Assembly: GCA_030267565.1 (NCBI GenBank)
Contig: BRXU01000005.1
Coordinates: 474,001-538,000 of the forward strand
Length of the DNA: 64,000 nucleotides
Reading direction: 5' to 3'
DNA from: Pleodorina starrii
Lineage: Eukaryota; Chlorophyta; Chlorophyceae; Chlamydomonadales; Volvocaceae
Under the pieces are notes generated by a model, which was not told where the DNA came from, did not search any database, and worked only from the letters and a program-made list of their open reading frames with translations. Made by a program: the position numbers and the translations under genes. Position 1 is the stretch's first letter. The number at the start of each line of letters is the position of its first letter. Below are positions 32,069-42,809 of the stretch, one piece after another.

Positions 32069-33920
32069 GGAGGGATAACATCGTCGTCATCATCATCAGC
32101 AGCAGCAGCAGCAGCATCAGAAGCAACACCGTCGTGGCCTTTGTGGCCAGGTCAGGCCTTTGTGGGTCCCTGTCCCTGTCCATGTCCAAGGTGTTCGGCA
32201 GTCGCGACATGCTGACGCGTGGGGGGCCGGGCATAGGGGGGCCGCGCGGGGGCGGCGCCGGGCTTTGGGGTGGGATCGGGGGCCAGGCTGGGCTTCTTTG
32301 CAGTTCAGTCGGGGGGTGGGGGGGTGGAGGAGTTTTACATCCGTCCGTTAATTACCATGACGATATGATATACGTTTGGGGTCATCGCATTCTTAACTTT
32401 TGCGCCGCGCTTTGCTGCAACGATGCGCAGCTGCGCGTGTCTTTGCCATTCGTTTGGGTCATTCGTTGGGTACTTCATCAAGTTCAGCTCATTGCTTAAA
32501 TTGACATACGTGGGGGGTGATGGGCGGTTGATGGTTGGCGGTTGTTGGTTCATGGCGCCGATGGCGCTGCGAGAGGGTGAGGAGTCACTGCCAGGTTTGA
32601 GACCTTTGCCTCCGATGGCTGTTACGTTGTCGAATGGATGGGTGGATGTGGATGTGGATGCGGCGGTATCCATCAGGTTTTTTGAAATGACGCGCAATGA
32701 AACGCGCACACAAGCGGGGGCGGGGCGGGGGCGGGGACGGCAGGGGTTCCGGCGCTGTCCGCCCTGCATGCTCCGGACCCTCCGGTGGTTTCGGAGGGTT
32801 TCGGAGGCCCATTGGCAGCCGACAGCAAAGCGAATCCAGTACCTTCCATTGCCCAGTTTAGCAGTTTTAGGGTTTTTGGAGACGGTCGCAGTTTAAGGGA
32901 CGTGCGCCCGAGCAGACATATGGCCACAGGAGCAACGCTTATCCACCTCGTCACGGCCAACCTCCCCCTCCCCCTCCATGTCGTTTCCCGACAGACCACC
33001 CAACCTCAACCTCCGCCCCCGCCCCCGCCCCTGCCCAGGGTCATGTCCTAGTAAACCACCCCACCCACCCAACTCGTCTAAGACCGCATTGACGCGCACT
33101 CCTGTTCAGCGCCACCTGCCGCACTACCCGCCGCACCCCTCCCCGCTCCCCGTCCCCAATTCCGCAGCTAAACCGGCGCGCGCTGCGCTCGCCACTTCAG
33201 CCGCCCTTAGTCAGCGCCACGAACGTCGCCCGCAGGCCTCGCGCCCCCCAACCCCTATGCGTGGACACCCCCCTCCCCCGCCCTGACTGCTCCGTGGGTC
33301 ACAGCTGTCTCCACCCCGTTGGTCGTCGTTCATTGACACACGTGTGGTGTGATGTGTGATTGTGCAGTGTTGGTGTCGGAGAGTTTACGGCTTTCGCCGC
33401 CGCCGATGCGGCGATCACCGACCAATGGGTCGCGGGCCACCCGGAAGGTCCGCTGCGGCGGCGGCGGCGTCGATCGGCGTGTCACATGGGCGGGTGCGGC
33501 GGGGGCGGGGGCGGGGGCGGGTTCCGAGTCACACGAGGGGGGACGGGGGAAGGAAAGGTGCACCGGGTTGGATGGAGGCATGGAGGCTTGCGAGCGCTGG
33601 AATCCCCCACTCCGCAGCCCCCCAACCCCCCCCCCACACACACCCCTGAACACACACATATGAGGTGCATGGAAATCGGAGCCACTGCAATCCGCGCATC
33701 CAGCCCCTCCAATCCGACCCCGCGTGGGCGCTAGGCGACGCGCACACGTGAGGCTGTTCCCCGGGGGACCAAGTTGATGGCTTGCCCAAGCGGGGAGCGG
33801 ACCGCGTCTCCCCGCTTTCCACCCTAATAAGCGATTCTGGGGCCCCACAGCACACCTCGTCCAGTGGCCAGCTGCCCCACCCGGCCCCCCTCACCCCGTC
33901 TCCGCTGCGGTATCTTCTTT
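32069..33920. other. Intergenic region, 3' flank of the ankyrin gene
   Basis: Contains the ankyrin gene 3' UTR, with an interrupted ATC/AGC triplet repeat at 32078-32125. Open frames on both strands are short, overlap one another and lack splice partners. G-rich stretches occur at 33370-33545. No gene or RNA supported. Confidence 0.5.
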
Positions 33921-35313
33921 TTACACTCCCCCCTCCCTGGCCTCACCGCACTGCGCCAGCTGTCCCGAGATGGTGTCGCCCACATTGCCACACAGGTGCG
34001 TCACCGCAGCGGAGGCGTCCTCGGCAGCGTCCGCCGGCTGCCGGAACAAGGCGGCGGTAGCAGCAGGAGCAGCCAAAGGCGCAGTACGGCACCATACACA
34101 GTACGGCATCAAGGCCCTGACCTCACCGCATCTGGTCTGCACCTGGTGCCCTAACATCAGCGCACCTACACTGAACTGCCAACGCCGTCTTCTCGTGGAT
34201 TCGGTGGGGGTGGGGGTGGACAGGTGCAGCCGGGTGGTGGTGATGGGTGGTGGGTCTGCGAGCTGCTCCCCAGTCGGCACGCATACACACACCCTTACGC
34301 ACCTGCACGATATTCGGCCGCCCGACTCCGTCGATGGTGTTGTCCGCAATGTCCAGTTCCAGTAAGAAACCTGTGCAGCCGCAGAGGGGTGCGGTTGGGT
34401 GCGGTTGGGTGCGGTGGGGTGCGGAGGGGTGCAGAGGGGTGCGTCGAGCAGCAGCGGCAGCACACACGCGGTATCCCGGGCGGTCGGGTCTTGCATCCTT
34501 GGGGGGGAGGGGACTTAGGGGCGACTGCTCACCAAAAGGGTTGAACTCGAATTGGTGGAGGGACCTGCCGCCGCCGCCGCGGCCGCGGCCGCGTCCGCCG
34601 CTGGTGCTGGTGGCGCCGGGCCTTTGCGCTGCGTCACCGAAAAACCAGCGCACGACGGCGGGTCGCGAGGGGGGCCGGGCAGCCGCCGACGCAGCCAGCA
34701 GCAGCCCCTGGCCACCGGCGGCGGCGGCTGCAGCAGCCCCTGGAGCAGCCACGCCGCGCAGCAGACCCTCCCTGTAGCTGCCCGCCTGCGGTCGGACCCT
34801 TAAGCCGGCAGAGGGACCTGCAGCCGTGCAGAGGGACCCGCGTGTCGGTCCACGTGACCCCGTGCGCAAAGCGTGTGCAGGTTGTGATTCTACTGATAGC
34901 TGGGTAACCTATGAATGAATCCGTTAATTCAGTTTACAGTGGACAGAAGCAGAGGATCGCCTGTGTGCGTACGGCACCTGACACTGTCGTAATACCGTAC
35001 GGTATCCGGTGCTGCCCAGATGATGCGGCACGTGACTGCAGAGATGCCGGTAGAGCCGCATCAGCATCTGCAGGGTGTCCTCTGATGGACGCATCCGGGG
35101 AGTGCCCCCATTGGAACAAACCACAACAATCCGGGGAGCCGATCATTGGCTGTCGTATCGTGTCGGGTGTGGGAGGAGGGACGCGGAGCGAGCGAACGAC
35201 CCACCTGACTGCGCCCGCACCACCGCCGGCGGCATCAGCAACAGGGCGCCCAAACACGTCCAAGACGCCAGCAACAGCAGCGGCAGCAGCGGCAGCGGCG
35301 CTCTGTTTGCCAT
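33921..35313 (-). CDS. Predicted small secreted protein of unknown function (tentative model)
   Basis: Tentative five-exon model: 35205-35313, 34533-34817, 34303-34370, 34143-34175 and 33921-34037, about 203 residues, with all phases in agreement. Exon 1 encodes a textbook signal peptide: MANR, then a Leu/Pro-rich hydrophobic core, ending VVRAQS. Later exons read FEFNPFGFLLELDIADNT, DGVGRPNIVQ, FSVGALMLGHQ (a 33-nt microexon) and a Cys-containing end THLCGNVGDTISGQLAQC. The last exon has either the TAA at 33921, inside a TGTAA hexamer context, or a GTGAGG donor at 33946 leading further left; I could not decide. I do not recognise the family. Some codons (TTA, GTA) are rare for this genome, so a decaying gene is possible. 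Confidence 0.4.
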
Positions 35314-36694
35314 TTCGAAATGCGACCCAAGAAGCGCGTATCTGTATGCAGGCATTAGTTATGGGTGGATTTACTGGTGTTGCAGTTCTGGCTGTCCGGT
35401 AGCGGAGGTTGGGGAGGGGGAAGGGTTGAAACAGCCGTTGAGATGTGCACCTGTCACAAGGTGATGTGTTTGAGGCCTGGTTGACGCCTACGGGATCGTC
35501 CCGGTGCCGACCAGCGCACGACCGCCGGACGAGGCGAGACGAGACATGTGCTGCATGTGCTGCTAAAGTTAGGCTAGGCACGACTTGGTATGCATATTGT
35601 TGTGGTTGTGCTGTTTTACAGTGGAGGAAGGCTGCACGTGACTTGCACCTGGTGTCTGAACACACAGGGGGCTCTTGATAGGCGCTGTTTCTCCCTGTCT
35701 CTGCCCCCTCCCCTCATCGCGGCGGCGTGCATCAGGAGCCCGCAACACAGAACAGCTGCCGCGTTTCCCTTCTTCCATCTTGGGTTCCCATTTGGCACAT
35801 ATGAGGCCCAGGCCGCGCCATCAACACGCTGCATCGCGCCACTGCACGCTGCACCACTCGGTTGGTCCTCCCCCGTAAGAGATAGAGCTCCTGTCAGTCG
35901 ACCGACCCGCCTGTAATGCACCTATTGTACAGCAATGAGTGAACCGTGTTTGCTACATACATTAACAGTTGTCCGAATGGACGACTGAATGGAAAATCGC
36001 AGTACGATAGCCTCCTCCGGCTTCGCTGTGTGTGTGAGTTGCTCGCGCCTCGCTCGCGACGCGACGCGACGCTGCGCGGCCGCCTGTGTGGGCACCGCTG
36101 CACTGTAGCGCATCCCACCCTTTCCTTTCCTTTCCTTCGCAGCCACGTGCCCCCAGCCACGTGGTCATGAAGAATGAAACACACAACTCCCCATCGACCG
36201 ACTCCCGGATCGTCGGCCTGGTCAATATGTAGGTACCGTGTCCACTGCCCTCTCCTGTCTCCGCTGCTCTTCGACAGGGGCCCCGGGACTGGCCCCAGCC
36301 CAGCCAAGTACCCGGGCCCCAGCCCAGTCAAGTACCCGCACCCGGCTCCACCCTCACCAGCCATGATCGGGATGACGATGCGGCATCCGTCAGCCCTTCC
36401 ATCCGCCCTTCCATCGCCTGCCAATCCGCCACTCACCCACCCAGGCGCCGCCCTCGCGGCGGTTGAGGCCTATCGCTGCGCTGCGCCGCACGGCGAGTGA
36501 CCCATTCCCCCCATTCGCACACACACACACACAAACATACACACACCGTCGACCCGCCCAGCAGAGCCATCGCCTCCGTTTCACCGCTGCGGTTTCTTCA
36601 TCTATATTTAACCCCCCGCCCTCTCCCTCCCTCCCTCCCGCCCTCCCTCCCTCCAGCCCCCTCCCTTCCCTTCCCCGTCCCCAAGCCCCCCTTC
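35314..36694. other. Intergenic region
   Basis: Lies upstream of the tentative secreted-protein gene and downstream of the 5-phosphatase gene. It includes short CGCTCGCGACGCGACGCGAC-type repetition near 36046-36071, and CCTTTCCTTTCC at 36118-36135. No supported gene. Confidence 0.5.
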
Positions 36695-38364
36695 TCAGCT
36701 GATGACGCAGCCGCGCTGTCGCGCGTGGCGGCTGTCCCCCGCGTGCTGCGGACTGATGGACAGCTCGAAGCCCGCGATGACTGGCTTGTGGTCACTGGTG
36801 CGCAGCTCCGGCACACTCATGTAGTAGAGCGGGCGCAGGTCGGCAAACAGCGGGTCGGCGTTGAGCAGGTACAGCACTCGGTCGGTCCAGGAGGGGGAGC
36901 GGCGCAGGTCGTAGTCGTCGGTGCCGCGGAGCAGTTTGAAGGTGGGGGCGAAGGCGATGGGCATCTCTTGGAAGCCCTGCAGCACCTTGCCCTTCTTCTG
37001 CTGCTTCTGAAGCTGGTCGTTGGCCCTCAGCACCTCCATCATGTTCTCGTCAATGGCGTACTTGACCACCTGGAGGGGTTAAGGGGTGGGGGAGGGGGTT
37101 ATGCGGGAGGTGGGGGGGTTAAGGACCGGGTTTGAAGTACGGAAGTACGGACCACGCGACGCGATGTTACGCAGGCAGGTAAAGGTGGGGAGGGGGAGGG
37201 GCTTCTCCCCGCGCCGTCCCGCCGCGCTGCTTCTCCCGCTTCCGCTCTCGCCCCCGCTTCTCGCGCTCCCCGCCAACCGGCCCTCCCGCTTCACCTCGGG
37301 TGTGCCCGCGATGCGGTAGTTGAGGTCCCCCATCCACAGCACCACATCAAAGTGCGCCAACAGAGCGGTGGAGTGGCGCTGGGCGGTGGCGAAGGAGCCC
37401 AGACCGCCCCAGAAGGAGGGCACACGGGCGCGGAGGGCGGCCTCGGGCGCGGAGGAGCCCGGGAAGGCCTGCGGGGAGGGGATCCGCAAGCCGGGGCGAG
37501 GCGGGTGGGGGTGGTGAGCGTGAGATGCGGTGCTGGCACTGGTTGCAGCCATCAGCCATAAACACAGAAACCGAAACCGATCCAGCAAACGTCGAGGGGG
37601 GAGGAGTGGTTGGTGGGCTCAAGGGGGAGGCGGGTAACGGCAGGGGAGTGCGTGTAGCCGTCTTCACACCGGCGGCGGTCAGCGGCCTGGTTCCAATGTG
37701 CTTCTCCTGTGCAGCCTACGAGGGGTGCAGCCTCTCACCGACACGTTGCTCGCCAGGGAGGACACGGAGGACGTCCTCAGAGCCCGGCTCAGCGTCCGGC
37801 CAGCCGGCGCCGGGCTCCCGTTGACGCTCGCGCCGCCGCCGCCAGCGCCGCCGCCGCCGCCGTCGGCATCCACGCCGTTAAACGTGACGCCAGCGCGACT
37901 GAAGCGGCTGATCGTGGGAACCAGCGGCGGCCGCCGAGGGGTCGTCGCGCCGCCGCTGCGCGCCGGCGACTGCCCGCCGGCGCCGCCGCCAGCGGCGGCG
38001 CCCTCCGCCGCCTCACGCCCCGAGACGGAGCCATCGGCGGCGGCGGCGCAGCCGCCGGTGCGCTGCCGCTCCGGCGTGCCTTGCGCGGAGCGCGGCGGGG
38101 CCTGGACAGCGGCGGCGGCGGCGGCGCCGCCGCCGCCGCCGGCGGCGGTGCCGCCGGTGCCTCCGTCGGTGCTTGGCGGCGCGAACAGTCCGGCGCATAT
38201 GCGGTGAAAGTCCGCGTTTCTTCGCTCCACGTACTGGTCGTGTGCTGCGAAGTGCGCCCCCACGAGCAGCACCCGGGCGCCCAGCAGACTGAAGGTCACC
38301 GCCACGCCGCCCTTGTTGCCGAGCACGTTGCCGACGCCGGTGGCAACGGAGGAGGTCTGGACCT

Positions 38365-38404
<40 letters not shown>

Positions 38405-41400
38405 CGGCGGTGGCAGCGGCGGCAGCGGCGGAGGCGAAAAAGGAAACATCACGGCACAGGACAGCCGTACGGCGCAAATACGGCACACGCGTCACTCACA
38501 CGTGCTTCCCAAGCAACGTGCAAACCCCCGTTAGGAGCAAGCGTAGCAAGGTTCCGCGGAGTTGCGTGGAAAGCAGCGAAAGGACTGACCAAGTGACGCT
38601 AATGAGGGACGCAAACCGCCCCCTTCCCAGTTCAAATGGGGAAAGCCGCCCCCGCGCCCGCGCCCGCGCCCCAGCCCCCCAGGCTCCCTCCGTCCCTCCG
38701 CCCCCTTCCCAGCTCCCACGCCAACATCCCCGACCGACCCGACCCGACCCGACCCACGTCTGTGATGTACGGCGCCATAGACCGTACGGCAAACAGTACG
38801 ATGTGTATGGACATGAGGCTCTCCGCCGCCACGCGGGTGTAGCGCCGCCCCAGGTGCGCCCCCAGCGCCGCCTCCCACTCCGCCAGCGGCCCGCTCTCCT
38901 GCGTCGCGAACACGTACAAGTGCGCCGCGTCGGCGGCGGCGTCGGGCGACAAGTACGACCCGCTGAACAACGACTCGGGCAGCGCCGCCGCCGCCGGTAC
39001 GGCACCGCCCATGTTGAACGTCATGCAGTGGATCCGGATCTCCACGTTCTCTGCCGTACGCAGGCCCATGGGGTCCGGATCCGCCGCCGCCAGGTCACCG
39101 CCGCCGCCGCCGCGGCCAAAGGTACCCGCCCAGCCGCCGCGCCCGCCGCCGCCGCCACCTCCGGCGGCAGCGGTCCCGTGGCCTTCCCCGTCTGACTCCG
39201 CGATGCTGGTTTTGCTGCTGGGGCGGCGCAGCCCTAGGAAGCGGTAGCTGGTTGTGGCGAGAGACCCGTGCGTCGCTGGCGGCGGCGCCGCCGCCGCCGG
39301 CGGGGCTGGCTCCGACTGCGCCGTGCTGGAGGCCGGGCCGTGCCCGTTGACGTTCCCCCCGCCGGCGCCGCCGCTGGCGGCGGCGGCGGCGTGCGGTGTC
39401 GCCTTCAAGACGCTTCGCATGCTCCTCGCCGGGAGAGGCGGCCGAGGTGGCGTGCGTGCCGTGGCGGCTGCCGCCGCCGCCGCCGCGGCGCTGCGGGTGG
39501 GGGAGCTCGGCGGCGACGGCGCCGCGCCGGGCAGCGCCGCCGCGCCCTGCGGGCTGCCCCCGCTGCCCGCCGCCGCCGCCGCCCCCGCTGCCACCACCGC
39601 CGAGTCCCCCCCTGTTGGTACATGTAGCGACGTGCGCCGCTGCGTCTGCTGCTCCAGGGGCGCCTGCACCAGTTGCTGCTGCTGCTGGTCCTGTCGGTGC
39701 TGCTGCTCCTGTCGCTGCTGCTGCTCCTGTCGCTGCTGCTGCTGGTAGCGGCGGTGCTGCTCAACGATGCGCGCGTAGCCAAAGTCCGCTTCCGGCAGCA
39801 GAGCCCCAGCCGCCAGGTGCGCCACATTCGCCACCGCCGCCCGCGCCAGCGCCTCCCGCAGCGGCCCGTCCGGCCCGCCCGGCAAAGACAGCGGCGCCAG
39901 CTCCACTGCCCGCCGGATACCCCCGCCGCCGCCGCCGCCGGAGGCGGCCGCGGCCCGTGCGGCGCGCAGGCCAGATCCCGAGGTGCACCGGCCGCCGGCC
40001 GCCGCCGCCGCCGCCCCGTCCGCCGACGGACGCTGCGCGTCACGAGCGGCGTCGCTCGGTGCCGGCGAGCCACCACCCGCCGGGAGCGCCCACATGGCGT
40101 CGCCGGGCCGGTCGCGGCGCGACAGCGCCGCCGCCGCCGCCGACACAGCCGTGTCGTCGGAGGGCCGTCGCTGCGGCAGCAGCCCCAGCGGCGGCGGCGG
40201 CGGCGCCGCCACCAGGGCGCCGACCTCCCGGCCGCCGCCGCCGACGGGGCCGTAACTGGCGTGCGAGGAGCTGTCGCTGATGCGTCGGTACGACAGGGGC
40301 GTCGTCGGGGCTGGCCCGACGGGCCCTACGGCCGCTGGCGGCCCGAGACATCGAGCCACGGGACTGCTGGGGGAGCTGCTACCCATTCCCATCCCGGTTC
40401 CCTCAGTGCCCTCAGAGGCGGTCAACCCCTCTCTTGCGGAGAAGCGCACGGCACGGCTGGCCGCGTGTGGCTGGTGCTGCGAGTACGGCGGTGGCGACTG
40501 CTGCTGCTGCTGCTGTTGGTGTTGTTGTTGGTGGTGGTGTTTGTGGTGTTGATGCTGGTGGTGGGAGGATGGCAGGGGCGAGGTCGGGTGCTGGCTGTTG
40601 CTGGGGGCGCGGAAGGGCAGCAAGGGGGAGGCAGCCGGTGCCGTACCGCTACTGGACGACTCGCGAGGGGTGCGGGACGGCACCGCCTTGGCGACCTGAC
40701 CTGAGGACACGCGCCGCTCGCGCGCCCCCGCCGCGCCGGACCCCGCCGCCGCCGCCGCTGTCCGCACCATTGCGGTGCCGTCGCCGCTGCCGCCGACGGC
40801 CTGCGCATCCGCCGCCAGGCTGCCGACGCTGCCGCTGCCGCCGCTGCTGCTCCGCTCGACGGCAGCCCGCTGCGAGCTCTCCGTGCCGCTGTCAGACGCC
40901 GCCGCCACCGCCGCCGCCGGCTCCTCTACCGGCGAGGGTTGCGGCGGCAGCGGTGGTTTGTACGGCAGCGAGACGTCAGACCGCCCCGTGTCGGAGGTGG
41001 ATCGACTCAGGGACCACGGAGGGCTCGCCGCCGCCGCCGCGGCGCCACGTCGAAGGCCGCTGCCACCAACAGCACCGGCACCAACACTATCTGCCCAGGT
41101 GGAGGCCGCACCGGGGCCTGGAGGCGAGGCTGGCGGTGCTCGGGTGCTCGCGCTCAAGCCCCCAGACGACTGCCGGGCAGCCGGACTGGGCGACTCCTCC
41201 GGCTCAGCCGGCGGCGGCGGCGGTGGCCGGGTCGGCGTCCAGGCGTCGGAAGCTCCGTCGCCGCCTCCGGGCGGCCGCCGTGCCGTCGCCGCCGCCGCCG
41301 CAGAGCCCTGGCTGCTCTGCCACGCATCCGCACCGATGTCTACGGCGCCTTGGCCGTTGCCCTTCCGCCCTGGCGTAGCGCCGACGCCAGCTGCGGGCCC

Positions 41401-41739
41401 CTGTGGCCCCTTGGCGCCGCCGCTGTCGCTATCACGAGCGGCTCCTCGGGGCGGCTGCAACGAGGTTCCGGAGCTGCTGGGGCGAAGTAGCCGGGCGGGG
41501 GGCGCCGCCGTGGGGATGGGCGCCGGGGCGCTGATGGTGGGTGCAATGGCGGCTGCAGGCGGGTCGTCCAGCGGCTCGGCGGGGTCCGTGGCGCCGCTTC
41601 GCGGGTACATCACCGCGACGGCGCGGCCGCCCGGGCGCGAAGCTGCTCCTGCTGCCGCTGCCGCCGCCGCCGCTGCCGCGGCGGCGCCAGCGCCGGCTGC
41701 GCCGGCGCGTGACTCAGGCCCCACCGGCAGGAAGAGCTT
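36695..41739 (-). CDS. Inositol-polyphosphate 5-phosphatase with C-terminal CaaX box
   Basis: Removes the 5-phosphate from phosphoinositides or inositol phosphates. Exons 38758-41739, 37739-38362, 37295-37468 and 36695-37069 join in phase 0 to about 1384 residues. The IPPc catalytic domain begins near residue 900 (HCMTFNMGG, VFATQESGPLAEWE) and continues with GNVLGNKGGVAV, GAHFAAH and RRNADFHRI; the metal/catalytic motif WMGDLNYR; SPSWTDRVLY; and the terminal TSDHKPV. The protein ends Cys-Val-Ile-Ser, a CaaX box with Ser that favours farnesylation, as in the mammalian 5-phosphatases INPP5A, INPP5B and INPP5E. Residues 1-890 are Ala/Pro/Ser/Gln/His-rich and probably disordered; about 120 disordered residues also interrupt the catalytic domain in exon 37739-38362. 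The start is unresolved: 41739 follows a good acceptor, implying an upstream exon. An ATG at 42056 opens a frame ending at a GTAACC donor but its phase does not fit; the first ATG inside the large exon is 41610. Confidence 0.9.
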
Positions 41740-42809
41740 CTGCGGGCCGACGGGGGGCAGGGGTGGGTTTGTGGAAAGGGGTGAGTGGTGTCATGGTGCG
41801 CGAGTGAAACACGGCGCATTTAGGTGTGCGGCCGGAAGTGGAAGCGGGCCACCAAGTGCCTGGGAACGGCGTGTTGGTTACCGGGAATGGATGGTGACGG
41901 TTTCGGCTGCGGCGACGGGCGCCACAGGCTCTGGGGCCGCGGACTGTCCAGGCTGGTAGTACGGAAAATGGGCGGGGTTCTATCCGGAGCCCCTTTCCTA
42001 GTCATAAAGGACACGGCCCTGTCCAAATACCCATGTAAGCTGTTTGCCAGCAGCATCCGTGATTATAACTCGGGCACCACCCCGGGTGGGTCCGGCATGC
42101 GAAGCAGGCACAGGAATCACAACCGCCTCAAACCAAAGCAATACTTATGCGCAGTTGTACACACAGTCATGGCAAAGCTTCTGCCAACATGATATGTAAC
42201 ATGAGCGGTCATCGAAATGCCCAACGGACGAAGTGCGCCCACACATACCTCTGCACCATCATTCATAATTCATCTTCGTCAATAAACCCGCGATGTGCAG
42301 CTGAATGGGTCCTCGCACACTCAATCCTAGCAGGCATCCTCAACCCACAAGACGGCTATTTGCCTGTATACATCTGTGCATCGCAGTCAGCTAACATGTC
42401 CTGGAATGTATATTATTCGACTCGGTCGTCACAGGCTCCAATAGGGGTCTGACAAATCGTCCAAGTGAGAAATAGATGAACGCCTGTAATAGTTGGATTT
42501 TGGTAGAGCACACGCTCTTTCAATGTGTGCATCCCTTGCAATCCCCGTCGACGACGCGACTCCGAGAACGACGGAATTCGGCGTAAGGCCCTGTCGTCAA
42601 GTCCGCCCACAACTCAAAAATAAAAGCCTCTTTCGAACAACCCTTTTATCTATAGGGTTACACTGCTCGGGTGCATGCGAGCTGGCAGCATTATAGGGCT
42701 GCGTGCATTCCTAGCGTGCCGGTGTCTGTGGGCCACGCAAGCCCAACAACAAGCACGCATCCGGCTCTTGCAGGCTCGCCAGGCCTCGACCGACGGAAGG
42801 TCGACAGCC
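41740..42809. other. Divergent region between 5-phosphatase and glutamyl-tRNA synthetase
   Basis: Should hold the first exon of the 5-phosphatase gene (minus strand) and the promoter of the synthetase (plus strand). A minus-strand open frame 41820-42056 starting with ATG is a candidate first exon. No RNA gene recognised. Confidence 0.5.
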
